From Coffea arabica (taxonomy: Eukaryota > Streptophyta > Magnoliopsida > Gentianales > Rubiaceae), in assembly GCF_036785885.1 (NCBI RefSeq), contig NC_092312.1, positions 24,756,001 through 24,820,000 on the forward strand: a stretch of 64,000 nucleotides of DNA, read 5' to 3'. The notes below the pieces were generated by a model, which ran no database searches, had not been told where the DNA came from, and saw only the letters and a program-made list of their open reading frames with translations. The translations under genes were made by a program, and so were the position numbers. Position 1 is the first letter of the stretch, and each line of letters opens with the position of its first letter. This document shows, in pieces, positions 42,626 to 54,100 of this stretch.

Positions 42626-42845
42626 GTCCTTGTTTGGAAGCCAAGTTTTTTGCCAAGTTTGTCTGCTACAAGTTTTTTTTAAAAAATTTAGTTACAGTAA
42701 CCTCAAAAAACTTTTCAAAAAATTTAAACTATACACTTCAAAATATTAAAAAAAAAAAACTTCAAAAATTTTTTTAAAAACTTCTGCAGTAAGTTACAGT
42801 AAAATTTTAGACAAACACTCAAAAAACTCACCTTCCAAACGTGGC
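42626..42845. mobile_element. Short inverted-repeat MITE with GTTTGGAAG ends
   Basis: The left end reads CCTTGTTTGGAAGCCAAGTT and the right end inverts to CCACGTTTGGAAGGTGAGTT. The A- and T-rich interior can fold back. No reliable target duplication. Confidence 0.55.
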
Positions 42846-43736
42846 GTAATTCATGCTAATATACTATCTAATCTTTGTGTCATTTCAGAAAAGAAAAGCA
42901 AAAAAAGGAAAAACTATCTAATCTTTGTGTCCTTTCACAAAGGCCCACAACAAACTTGCCATGTTTGTCTGTCTCCATGGACTGAGACTCTTCCTTCCCA
43001 CAAGGAATGTGGGTCTAAATAGGGGAAGTCCTTAATTTCGACGACTTTTTAGTGGGAGTGACTCCGAAAAATTCAGGCCCGGAGACAATTAATTGCTGGA
43101 AATTCAAAATGTTAGATAAGTCCAAGAAGAGACAGGCAAAGTCAGATTTTTAAAACCAAAAGCATAAAATCACTTCTACCCTTTTCCTGAAGGTACAAAA
43201 AATTCTTTTCTTTTATTTTTTCTTGGTTGATATGGATTGGAAGAAAGAAAAACCATTTCACATCACATTCTTGTGAGTTCAGTTCACCTATCATCTACCT
43301 CCTTCATTAGTTCCTTTTTTTCTCGAGTATCCCTTGGCTTAGTAGTGTATGCGGATAGGCAACTTTTATGATCTTGACACTGATCGCCAAATTGCCAAAA
43401 AGCAGATGAGGGAGGCACACATGGGCAAGGAATGAGGACCATTACACAATTCTCCTATCAGGGGGGTCGAGATTGCTCTTGCATTTGACACTGAATAAGA
43501 AGAGAAGAGAAAGTTCTTCTGTCATTTCCTGCTTTAAATTTGTGGATTGATTGCATGAGCTACTCCTGGAAGAAATTTCATCTGGAAAGTTGGGAGCAGT
43601 AGCTTTAAAAAAAAAAAGTGCCCAACAACAACATGAACTTGATCACGTCCCCATTCAATTGGACTTGTTCTCCCAATGCCTAGGCTTTTTTGACATCAGG
43701 AGACAACAGCACATGCAGAGTCGGATAGAATGATAC

Positions 43737-44072
43737 TACTCCCTTCGTCCCATTTTGTTAGTCTTGTTTTCCTTTTTCGTCCGTCCCAAATTGTAGTCCA
43801 CTTTCCCATTAAGAAATGTAGTAATCTTTCAAATTGTCTAAAATACCCTTATTAAATATCTTGTTATTAATACATTGTTATTAAATACTAACCCACTACA
43901 TTGAATACATTGAGCTTTTCCAATACATTGAATACATTGACTACATTGATTAGCATAAGGGTATTTTAGGAAATTATTAATCTAAATTTATGTTTCCAAC
44001 CAAATTAATTACACTTTCTTAATCTGTGTGAAAAAAAAAAACCAAGACTAACAAAACGGGACGGAGGGAGTA
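43737..44072. mobile_element. Stowaway-type (Tc1/mariner) MITE
   Basis: The element (43739-44070) starts CTCCCTTCGTCCCATTTTGT and ends with the inverse (ACAAAACGGGACGGAGGGAG), flanked by TA. It is internally similar to the member at 39198-39523 (TTTTCCTTTTTCGTC..TCC then AATTGTAGTCCACTTTCC). Confidence 0.93.
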
Positions 44073-45005
44073 TAAGACATCCCAATTCCCAACCTTAAAG
44101 CGGCAGATCCTGTGGCCTTTAAAGATGAGAGAGTGACCTGACCTCTGATATATTGAATCATTAATGCTGCTTAATATCAACCCTGAAATTGAAGAAGAAA
44201 TAAATGTGCTCCAAGTCAACAAGATAAGGCCTGCTACTTACCAAGCAGAGGGGTCATTTCCAAGGTAAGTGAGCTTTACATTTTTAGTACATTTGCCCGT
44301 ATTCTTTGAAATTTAGCCCCTTGATTTGTTAAGCTTCTTTTTTTTTTTTTTTTTTGTCTGAAGAAAAAAGCAAGATTGAGGCCTGAAACAACCAAGTTAA
44401 TCTGCCTTTTCATGCTAGGTAATCTAGCTAATCCTTAGAGAAAATCAAAAGCTTAATCCAATCTGTTAGGGAAGGATCAAATACTGGGCATTTAACCCTC
44501 AGTGGAACAGAAACCACACATCTCAGGACATAATGGCCTTTTGTTTTGTCCTCCTAACGAGAATAGAACCTACAAAAACAGATAACCAGTGTATGTAAAA
44601 TCCTCTAAATCACAGCAGTTAGCAGCCAACATCCAATCACAGCTAATAAGGAACCATGTACCCCTGATTTAGGCAACTTGATCTAACATGTAAAGTAGGC
44701 AAGAAGTCTCTGGTTATTATTGTTCTCATGAGGGAGATCAGGAATACTAACACAAGGATAGTGTTACTAACATCTGTAAGTACCAAAAACCAAATCTGCA
44801 TAAACAAGCTAGGTGACAGCAAAGTGACAAAAATCTTAAACTATATAGAGAAAAATGCACGCTGAAATCTAGCTATGTATTTATATACACGCTGAATTTA
44901 GTTCCCAAATTATTCAAAAAATTCTTCAACCAAACCAATAAAACACAGTGATCCTGGAGAAAGCAGCAACACAGAATGGAAGAAACAAATCCCAAGACAC
45001 GCCAA
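44073..45005. other. Intergenic and 3' UTR of the glycine-rich protein gene
   Basis: No gene frame. The last 150 bases or so are the probable 3' UTR of the minus-strand gene ending at 45006. Confidence 0.4.
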
Positions 45006-46465
45006 TCACTTCCATCTCTTGAACCCCATGAACTTGTGCTTGTGCTTTCCAAAGAAGCCGTGCTTGTGCCTTCCATAGAATCCATGCTTGCCAAATTTCC
45101 CATGCTTAAACTTCCCATGATGATGACCATAATATCCACCATGACCAGAATGGTGTGCACCATGTGCCAGATGGTGAGCCCCATATGCAGCAGCCGCTGC
45201 TGCAGCACCACCAGCTAGTAATGCACCCATTGGAGGTCCATGCCCTGCATAAAGTGGACGTTTCCAGCCAGATGAAATCAATGAAATGACTCGAGAAAGT
45301 TGCACTCTTTGGAGTGTCACTTGGTAAAGCAAGGTTAAAAATTGATAGCATACTAGACAGCAACAATAATTTGCAAATCAGGAAATAGGGAAAGGGCCAC
45401 AACAGCTAGCCCATACACGAGGAATAATAATTGATGATCACAAGTAGACTATCAAATCTCTGCCTTTCAGATCGGGTCCTCAGTGTTATCCAACTTGCAT
45501 CTTTAGTGAAACATTGAATCCCTCCGGCAGGCTCAAAGTCCAAAAATCAGATAAAGGGAAAACAGAAAAAGAACAAGAGAAAGGAACCCCTAGCGAAGCA
45601 ACAAACAATCAGAATGATATTTCCACCAAAAGATGTCTCATCGGCCACAATAAGTAAGGTTGCTGCAATACTACTACACTGGTACCAAGTATCAATAATG
45701 GCAAGAAAAATGTCAATTTCCTCATCAAGAACTGAGTAGGTCGTGGTGGACACATGATTCAGGATTTGGAAGTGAGCCTCACGAGACGTGAAAGTTAACA
45801 GCCATGTGCGTAGAGAAACCAAGAGGAAATAACTTCTTAAAATGTTACCAAGTTGACACAGAAATATACATCATTCTCAATTTGTGGAGTAAATGGATAT
45901 TTATGTCTTGAAAGTTCATTTAATTATGCTAACCCATAGTATTTCATACTATGGCAGGTACGAAGGAATGCATAGCAACAGGGTACCCAATTAAGAATAT
46001 TATTAGATAGATAAGCAAGGCATTTCAAAGTGGCTAATAAAAACAATTAGGAGAGCAGGACAGGCTGAAAAAGGCATACAAACATGCAACTGCATCATGT
46101 CAACACTTGATACAGAATGACATCCACTAACAATAATGCTGAGAACACACAAAATATTTACCCGAGTGATGGTGAGCTGAGGGACCAGGATAACCAGCAG
46201 GAGGATATCCACCATGTGGTGGATATCCTGGTGGCGGTGCCGGTGGGTATCCAGCTGGAGAAGGATACCCAGAGGGAGGATATCCACCAGGAGGAGGATA
46301 CCCAGATGGTGGATATCCGCCAGGAGGAGGATAACCTGCAGGAGGATATGCACCTTGAGGAGGAGGATAAGGGTATGCCCCATGTGGCCGTGGATAGTGT
46401 CCAGCAGCATATCCAGCAAGATGTGAAAATAACCCTTTGTCCCGATTATCATCATTGTCTCCCAT
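45006..46465 (-). CDS. Glycine-rich protein A3-type (PYPPP / GYPP repeat protein)
   Basis: Two coding exons, 46465-46162 and 45244-45006, joined at a GT-AG intron of 917 bases that splits a Gly codon; 180 residues. Exon 1 starts MGDNDDNRDKGLFSHLAGY and then has about ten GYPP-type repeats (GYPPPGGYPPSGYPP). Exon 2 gives HGPPMGALLAGGAAAAAAAYGAHH, an Ala-rich hydrophobic segment, then His/Gly/Lys-rich repeats (GKFKHGKFGKHGFYGRHKHG) ending FMGFKRWK. This order of parts matches plant glycine-rich protein A3 and related XYPPX-repeat proteins. The molecular role of the family is not firmly known. An in-frame extension to 46498 is possible, but the MGDNDDN start fits the family. Confidence 0.93.
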
Positions 46466-47880
46466 TGTTATTAACCTTGGATTGTTAAGCGCACTCACAA
46501 ACTAACTGCCAAAGACAGGGCACTCAGATAAGCTTATACAATGGAATATTTTGCTTCAAGACAAATAATTGGCAATATGATTCTCTAAGAATTTTCCTCA
46601 CACATTTGATCCTAATAATTCAGGGAAGATCCTTTATTGACAGGAAATTACACATTTGCACCATGAAAAGTTCAGGCAAAAATGAAGATATAAGAATTTG
46701 AAATCCTTGTATGAACAGAGGATGCATCCTGTGCATCATAGATTAGCGACAATTGAGATTGTAATATTAATCTACACAATAATTGATTAGGATAATCAAG
46801 ATTGTAATATTAATCTACACAATACAAACCTAAATTCACGTGATATCTAGAAATCTAACTCCAACTTATGAGTAATTCTAGTTGATATCATCAAGTACAG
46901 CCCTTGAAGAATATTGGGAACAGAGTCTTTCACATAATAAAACAATATCCAAATTAATGACTTTCTCCGATAAAGAGCATTACCAGAAAATAAAGATAGC
47001 CTGTCAGTTATCAACGATTAGAGAAACTACCAACCTTACTTTCCAATGAACAACTTAAAACACCCCCCCCCCCCTTCTTTCCTTCGCCCAAGAATCACTC
47101 TTTCCTGATCGCCATCCTTCCTTTAAAAAGTTTAAATACAAAAGAAATATATAAAACTTTCCTGTCGGACATGCAAGTTACAACTTCAAAAACTCAAGAA
47201 TCACTCTCAAAGGACTTGATTCTTAAAAAATACACGTCCAAAACAAGAAAGCCAATTCCATACACTTCCCCCCCCCCCCTCCTCCTTTTCTCTCGCAAGG
47301 ATACAAAAACCAAAACCTCACAGAAGAAAGCAAAACTCAATTGGAATAACCAATCAGCTTCTGCTGAAACACAAATTAACCACCACAGCAATTATAATAA
47401 ACATGTACCAAGCAATCAGCTTTATTACCAAATAAGTAAAAATCCAACAAATAGATAAGAACAGGACTATACAAGACTTGGTGATTAATTACTAGCACAC
47501 ATGCAAACATGTACAAAGATGACATAATCCTCCTTCCAAAGAAACACAGCCATCTTGGACATGCAATCCCACAAAAGACAGCCCAAATAAATAAATAAAA
47601 CACAAGAAGCAATAAAGTAAGAAACCCGTTTCCAATTAGCCCAAGCCACCTCGCACTAGTATAATCACAAACAGCTTGAATTCAATCAAGATTTTTCATG
47701 TATAGCAGGAATATATGCATGTAGGATGTGAAAAAAGAGGAGAGAGAGAGAGAGGAGATATTACCTGATTCGGCAACTTGGTAGGAAATGGATTGATTGA
47801 AATTTGAGAGAAAAAAAGTAGCAGAAGTAGCTTTACCAAATATTTATTGTTGCCATAAAGGAATTGGTTATGCTTTGGGG
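46466..47880 (-). promoter_or_regulatory. Leader intron and 5' UTR exon of the glycine-rich protein gene
   Basis: On the minus strand a probable 5' UTR exon (about 47880-47765) ends CGAATCAG before GTAATATC, followed at once by a (CT)n tract (47741-47757) in the intron. A 3' splice site lies shortly before the ATG, in the sequence around 46480-46500. CT-repeat-rich first introns often raise expression in plants. No coding frame is present in the region. Confidence 0.5.
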
Positions 47881-48000
47881 CATGGCTGTTTGCACACGCG
47901 ATGTTTATCTTGTTTGTTTTCGAACGCGGTTGCTTCAATGCCGGTTTATCATACGTGGTTACACGAGGAAGGGAGGAAGGCGGGACAAAGGAGTGTGACA

Positions 48001-48190
48001 GCTCCGTTTGGGTTTGCCGTTATTTTAAAAATAAAATTTTCAAATATAATATTATAATAATATATGATAACTCAAAAAATATTTTATCTATACAATATAT
48101 CAAATATTTCAAAATAAAATTTTTTTATATACATTATTACAGTAAAATTTTTCAAAAATACCCCCAAAAACAGCTAATCCAAATCGAGGC
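48001..48190. mobile_element. Short MITE with GTTTGGATT-class ends
   Basis: The left end reads GCTCCGTTTGGGTTTGCCG and the right end inverts to GCCTCGATTTGGATTAG. The AT-rich centre folds back. It lies about 120 bases upstream of the likely transcription start of the glycine-rich protein gene. Confidence 0.6.
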
Positions 48191-50680
48191 CGCCAGTTCT
48201 CACGCTTTTCAATTTGCAAATAAGAAATCTTGTAACGAGTGTTTATATCTAAATTATACCTAACTTATTGCATGTAAATGCACATACTTATATTTATTGT
48301 TCCTATATATTTTCGAATTAGTTTCTGACTGCGTCAAAAATTAACATTGGAAACTATCTTATTAGCTAAACTCATTATTTTAAGATATTCCCAAATCAGG
48401 TATTGAGGGAGGTTTCTTTCTTTTTTTTGTGAAAGGATGGGAGAGCATTATTGATTCTTGATACTTTTAGTTCTAGGTTAAACCAGCATTTGCAAAATCA
48501 GCCTTGGTAAGAATTGTGATAAATTAGTAGAACGTGCATTTGTACACCTAAAAATAATTCTCGAATTGTCAATTCATGTGTAATCGGATAGTATATTATT
48601 TGGGATAATTTTAAAAAAAAAAGATACTGTAACATTTTTTTGATGATATGATATATATATATATATATATATATATAATAAAAAGGAACGATTAAAAATA
48701 TATTAACAACACAAAAAAAAAAAAATTTGACAAATAAAATAATCTCTATGCAAACAAAAGTTATTAATATCGATTTGGGGCGGGTGAGTGAATGAAGAAT
48801 TAGCGCAACAATTTCGCTTCTCGTCTCTTTTCTGCGAGTAAAAGAGAATACGTGTCGTGACCGACTGATATAATGAAACAAGGCACAGCTGATTATTGCT
48901 CGAGAGCAAGATGACGAACAAGGGACTTTTCAAGGGACTTTACGGTGCTCTGTACCAATCACGACTCGACTCGTCAATTAGTTTAACAACTTACGGGTTA
49001 TTTCCTGTTTCTCCTATTTGGGCTTTAAAAAATCAAATTTGATGTAATAATAATCATCGAACTCAATCCAATACGTAATTCGCTTGAGCTTCAAGAGAAA
49101 ACTTTGACCATTACCGCGAGTGAGGAAGAAACTTTCCCAGAACAATAAGGACATCTGTGCAGGCTTTATATATACTTGAAATTTCTGCATCTTTTGGTAT
49201 GATGTTCATGCATCAAGCTAATTGTATATTCATTCCAAAAATGCAGACAGAAATTTCGAGCAAAGCCGAGTGACGTCGTTTCTGTCGAAAATTTTTTTCC
49301 TAACCCAGGACAGACCATAAATGTCCAAGAATATCCTCATCCTCATATAAAAGTATATATAGCTTTTGAGTATTTTTCTGTAGTGGCCTTTTATTGACTC
49401 GTTGAAAAAGGAGGAGCACTCAATAAAAGTGAAGACGACTCCCAATTCCACCATAGTCATCTGCTGGGAATCCATGAAAATGCCTATTATGGACTATTAC
49501 AGCGCATTGCGTTTTGCAATTTCGTTGCATTAAACACCAGCATGACAAGAAAGAAGGTCTTGCAAAGGCAACTTAACCGAAGGTTGAGAGTTTTTGTAGA
49601 AAAATATACTGTATCGATTATGTCCTCAACTTTCTCTTACTCCATGATATGATATCCCCTTGTATTCTTTTCTCCCTTTTAGATTAGACAAGTGCATTAG
49701 CAGCCATTGACATGACATGCATATTCTTCTATTCAACAGGACATTTACCATCCCCCCAATGCAAGAAATTGTATCCATACATTGCTTGCTTTTCTGAAGT
49801 ATGCTTCAATCTCCAAAACTTTCACGTTTGTTACTGCTAGATTCAATCCGTATACGCACTAAAACTCACAAATGGAATATGACAAGGCCAAGCACCTAAA
49901 CCTTAATTTGGTGATAAGGAAATTTTATAGGAATTTAAACAACGTTTTATTGGATTGTTACATGAGAACATGTTGAGGCAACAAATGATTATAGCATGAG
50001 CCATGAAATAGATAAACAGGCATCAATTCTAGTGGCCATAGGAGTAAGAGAAAAGATTTGCACATTCGCTCTGCCCACTTAAATTCCCAATCCAGCAAAT
50101 AAGTTTCAATACTTCAGTTTTCAATGTAATGTAGTTGTTGGATTTCTTTATCTTGTGGTAAAGGAATTTGCAGAATACATGTAATGTACAATCTTGCTAT
50201 TATGTAATAATTTACTCTAGGTTAGCTTACTAAATGCACTGCTGCCTGTCTGACTAATTTTAAAAGGTCTATCTAACTAGCGTCCAGTGAGCAATCATTA
50301 AGATGCAAACAAAATGTTACATTTTTGAAAAAAAAAAGTTAATTAGAAAAAAAATATACAAATATAAAAGAGAATAATAATTATTAGTATGTGCATTCAC
50401 GTAGTAAATTAGGTATGATTTAAGTGTGTTAACGAGTTCGAATTTAACGCCTACTAGAAAAATCCAATTTGAAATAAAGGGTGGTACATAGAAGTGCAAA
50501 TTATAGATAATCTCCTTCTGAAACAGCTTCATTTTCAGTTTGGGGAAATAAGGCCAGATTATTGATCATTATTTGTTTTGCTCTTTTTAAGTCACTATAC
50601 TTTCTATTATTCAATCTTTTGATTTATGTAAACTCTTCTAATGCCAGTAAGAACAATAAAAGTATAAATAAGTAGAAATG
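48191..50680. other. Intergenic, no gene seen
   Basis: AT-rich DNA with an (AT)n tract at 48649-48678 and A-runs. Reading frames on both strands are short and lack family features. Confidence 0.45.
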
Positions 50681-50757
50681 TTACCTCTGCTTTTCGTTTT
50701 TCAAGTATTTATAGTGGCCTAATTGATTCCTTGCAAGGAGTTGAGACTTGAAAGGTA

Positions 50758-50940
50758 TTAAAACTCGCAAACCTTCTGCTTCCAAAGCCAGTGAATCTGC
50801 GTGTAGACGGAACAGCTCCCCTTCATACTCTCGCGAGTGGCTACCAGGGATCCAGCAACCACTGCAGCACTAAAGCGAGCTTCTTTCCTTCTCAAGGATG
50901 CAATGGCTAACCAACGCAGAGGAGCTGATGAATATACTTA
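50758..50940 (-). other. Coding-like stretch downstream of the tRNA methyltransferase
   Basis: This GC-richer stretch holds an open frame of about 59 codons (LRWLAIASLRRKEARFSAAV...) and an overlapping one that would follow a one-base shift (YEGELFRLHADSLALEAEG, reaching about 50690). Both have codon-like composition unlike the surrounding AT-rich DNA. I recognise no family. It may be the decayed end of another gene or part of the 3' UTR of the gene at 51141. Confidence 0.25.
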
Positions 50941-51140
50941 GGCCACATTCTCTTGCAATGGGGTCCAATGCCTCACGTTCAATTTCAAGCAGCTGATCTG
51001 TGTCCACTGAAAGTACTCCGAAGGGGTACAGCAAAACAGACCGGAGAGTCTGTTCACATTAAATAGAAGCAGCAGGTACCAGGCCAGGATTCTCAGAGAA
51101 GCCCTGATACCAAAATTCGGGCTTAAAAAATTACCAACTG

Positions 51141-54100
51141 TTATTCCTGATCTGCGGCACTTGGCATAGAAAGTTGGACGCATTTTTTATACATCCTCCT
51201 GTATATTCTAGCACCTTCAAATTCTGCATGGATCTCTCTCTCTGTTCTTATACCCATTGGATTACTTATCAACCATCCCTCACTGTCACATGACAAATTG
51301 GGGTCGATCTTGTCAACATGTATAAGCTTATTCGACTTTGCATCAAATTGATCTCTCATGTCTATTGCCAATTCTAGCACATCCGATTGAATAAAAACCT
51401 GCCCAAAAACAATGGTGCAGTATTAGTCCTATGAAATGTATACTTATTATAATCTCATATGCTAATGTATCATGAGCTAAGATGTGATAACAGAACTTCA
51501 AAAAGTGAAGAAAAGCCAGAACATCCTTGAATGACATCTACTTATTATGGAAAGATCGCATCCTTCGAGCAAGAAAATATCATCTCTCTCATTTCTTCTC
51601 CATGGAATAACAACAGCTTTCCTTTCTCATCTGCATTTTTCATGAGAATGACCTTCATTCCTTAGACCTCCTTTTACGTGGAATGAAGGGAAGTTGATTA
51701 GAAAGTCAGAAATAAGGCCTATGAGAAGAAGAATATTTGGCAACCATTAATTGATTTTATACAAATGCAAGCACATGCATGCCCTTTATATTTGGTTGCG
51801 TGGGCTTTTAAGAAATTCCCAATTTATTATCACATCAATGCCCAATTCAAATGTTCACAGCTAAAGGCCAGAATGTCCATTGCGAGCAGATATCAACTTG
51901 CAATTTTACTCTCTACCTGTGAACTGAAACTTTTGTTTTAGAGCTGCAAAATATGGTCCTACACCAACAGCGTATGTGAGGAGTAAAGTGTGTGTAGAGG
52001 AATTCAAATCATGAGCTCTATGGTCCCGAAATACTGTTACAACTATCTCATATAAAATGACTGCACAGGACAGAATATTATTAACAATAAATCACAGAAA
52101 AAAAAAGGACAAATTATACTTTATCCCCTTGTGGTATAGCTAATTAGAACATAACCCCCCGTATAGTTTTGAAAGTTATATATAACCTACTCATAGTTTG
52201 GATTAAAGTGTCAAAGTGACGGAAATGATCATTCGTAACGGAACCTATGAAAATGTCAAAATTGCCCTTGTTTGAAAACTACAGTGGCTGAAGTGACCAT
52301 AATATATAAACATACTATGCATTGACACTCTAACCCCATATGATTTTATATTTTATCATATAATCCCCTTATGGTTTAGCACTTTACTATATAATCTCTT
52401 TATGGTTTTTATAGTTTTCAATATATATGCATAAGCCCCCTGTGATTAATAATTAATTTTCAACTTTACATAGGGATATTTTTGACATTTTAGTTGACTC
52501 TATTATGGATTGCAAATTCCATCACTTTGACATTTTAATCCAAACTATGAGAGGATTATGTATAGCTTTTGAAATCATAGGAGGGTTATGTAAACAAACA
52601 CTAAACCCCCGGGGAGTAAAGTGTAATTTGCCCAAAAAAATGTGAAAAAAGAGAAGACTAAATGCTACTACCAATTGAGGTTTGGAATCACATGCTAAAA
52701 AACTAGTTAACATGAGACATGTACGCTTCTTAGTGGCTGGAGGATCTAAGTTTCTCGTTTTTGCATCAAAGAGAAGAAGTAAAAGAATAGGTGTTTTCAG
52801 AAATCCCACATCAATTAGGTTTTACATTAACATGGTTCTAGGTGTTGAACGACAATTGCAGTATTTAGAACTCCCTTGCAACACTTTCAAAAGCATTCAT
52901 CCTGTTGTTCTTGCTTAAGCAAACTCCCATTTCTTTCAGACAATTGCAATATTATTTTTCTAGGTAAAATTTTGTTGCAGAATGAGCCATAGGTAAACTT
53001 TTGAGCTTGCAAGCAATGTCTTTTATGATGACTATGGTTGCAAAAATCTTTAAAAAAATCTGCAGGCGCTCACAATGCATGCAGTAAGGTGAAATCACAT
53101 CATGTATCTAGCACAAATAAAACTGCTACTAACTTGATTATTAATTTTTTTCAAAAAAAAAAAAACTTGATTATAAATTTCAGTCTGAGCAAGATGAACT
53201 GTGCAGCAATATAAATGATAAAATACTACTCCAATTCTCCCAAATCTAATGAATTATTTCCTCCAGTGTAAGATGTGTGCCAAATAATATCCGTCTTCTA
53301 TATTAGGAAATTCAACTCCAAAAAATAAGTATTCCGCACACTAAATAGATAAGGGCAATTGCATTTCCCTCTTTTCCATTAAATTTGCACTGACTAACAT
53401 AATGGACCAAAACAGTTTTCAACTTTCAGTATGAAACACTACGTCTCTTAGCAACTCTTTCTCATTAGTGTGTCTACAGTCAAAAGTAAGAAATTTAAGT
53501 TGAGACAAAACAGCAATCCTATTTTGAACCTCTCTCTCTCTCTACACCATACATGAGTGGAATCATCGCCTAAAGCAAGATCGAGAACAAATATTCCATG
53601 AGTATGCAATCATGTGCCAAAAAATTTGGATACAACTATCACTTGTTCTAACTTCAAGAACACCAAAGTGGACTTGAGTAACCATCCTCTCAAGTCTTCT
53701 AATGCCATTAAGTATAACAAAAGCACAATAATATTTTATGGTAACATTGACATATACACAGTCCGTTGAAAATTTTTAAGAAAATGCAATTGTAAAGTTT
53801 TTAGGAACATACCTGCCCTCCTGGTGCTAAAATATCCACAATGGACTCCACCAAAGGCTTCTGTACAACCCTCCTTTTATGATACTTCTTCTTAAAATGT
53901 GGGTCAGGGCACTGCAAGCAAGAATGAGTAACCATATGCTTTAACCAATGCTGTTTCTAATAGTGCTATTATTAATTAGGGGAAAATACAGTAAACCCCC
54001 CTATGGTTTATCTATTGTAAATAAAACTTCCTCATTATTTAAAAACCCCCACATAGCCTCCCTATACTTTGGACTTCTTTGGAACTTGGATGAAAAGCAT

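Larger units (their letters stand above)
41169..43736. other. Gene-poor intergenic DNA
   Basis: Contains two small MITEs (42494-42623, 42626-42845), a MITE-like piece at about 41778-41930 with a GTTTCGATTGC end, and a possible short secreted-peptide frame (42009-42152). Other frames of up to 115 codons (42141-42488, minus) show no family features. Confidence 0.45.

Noticed and set aside
46117-46488. Plus-strand frames over the GYPP-repeat exon
   Set aside because: These are antisense shadows of the repetitive first exon of the glycine-rich protein gene.
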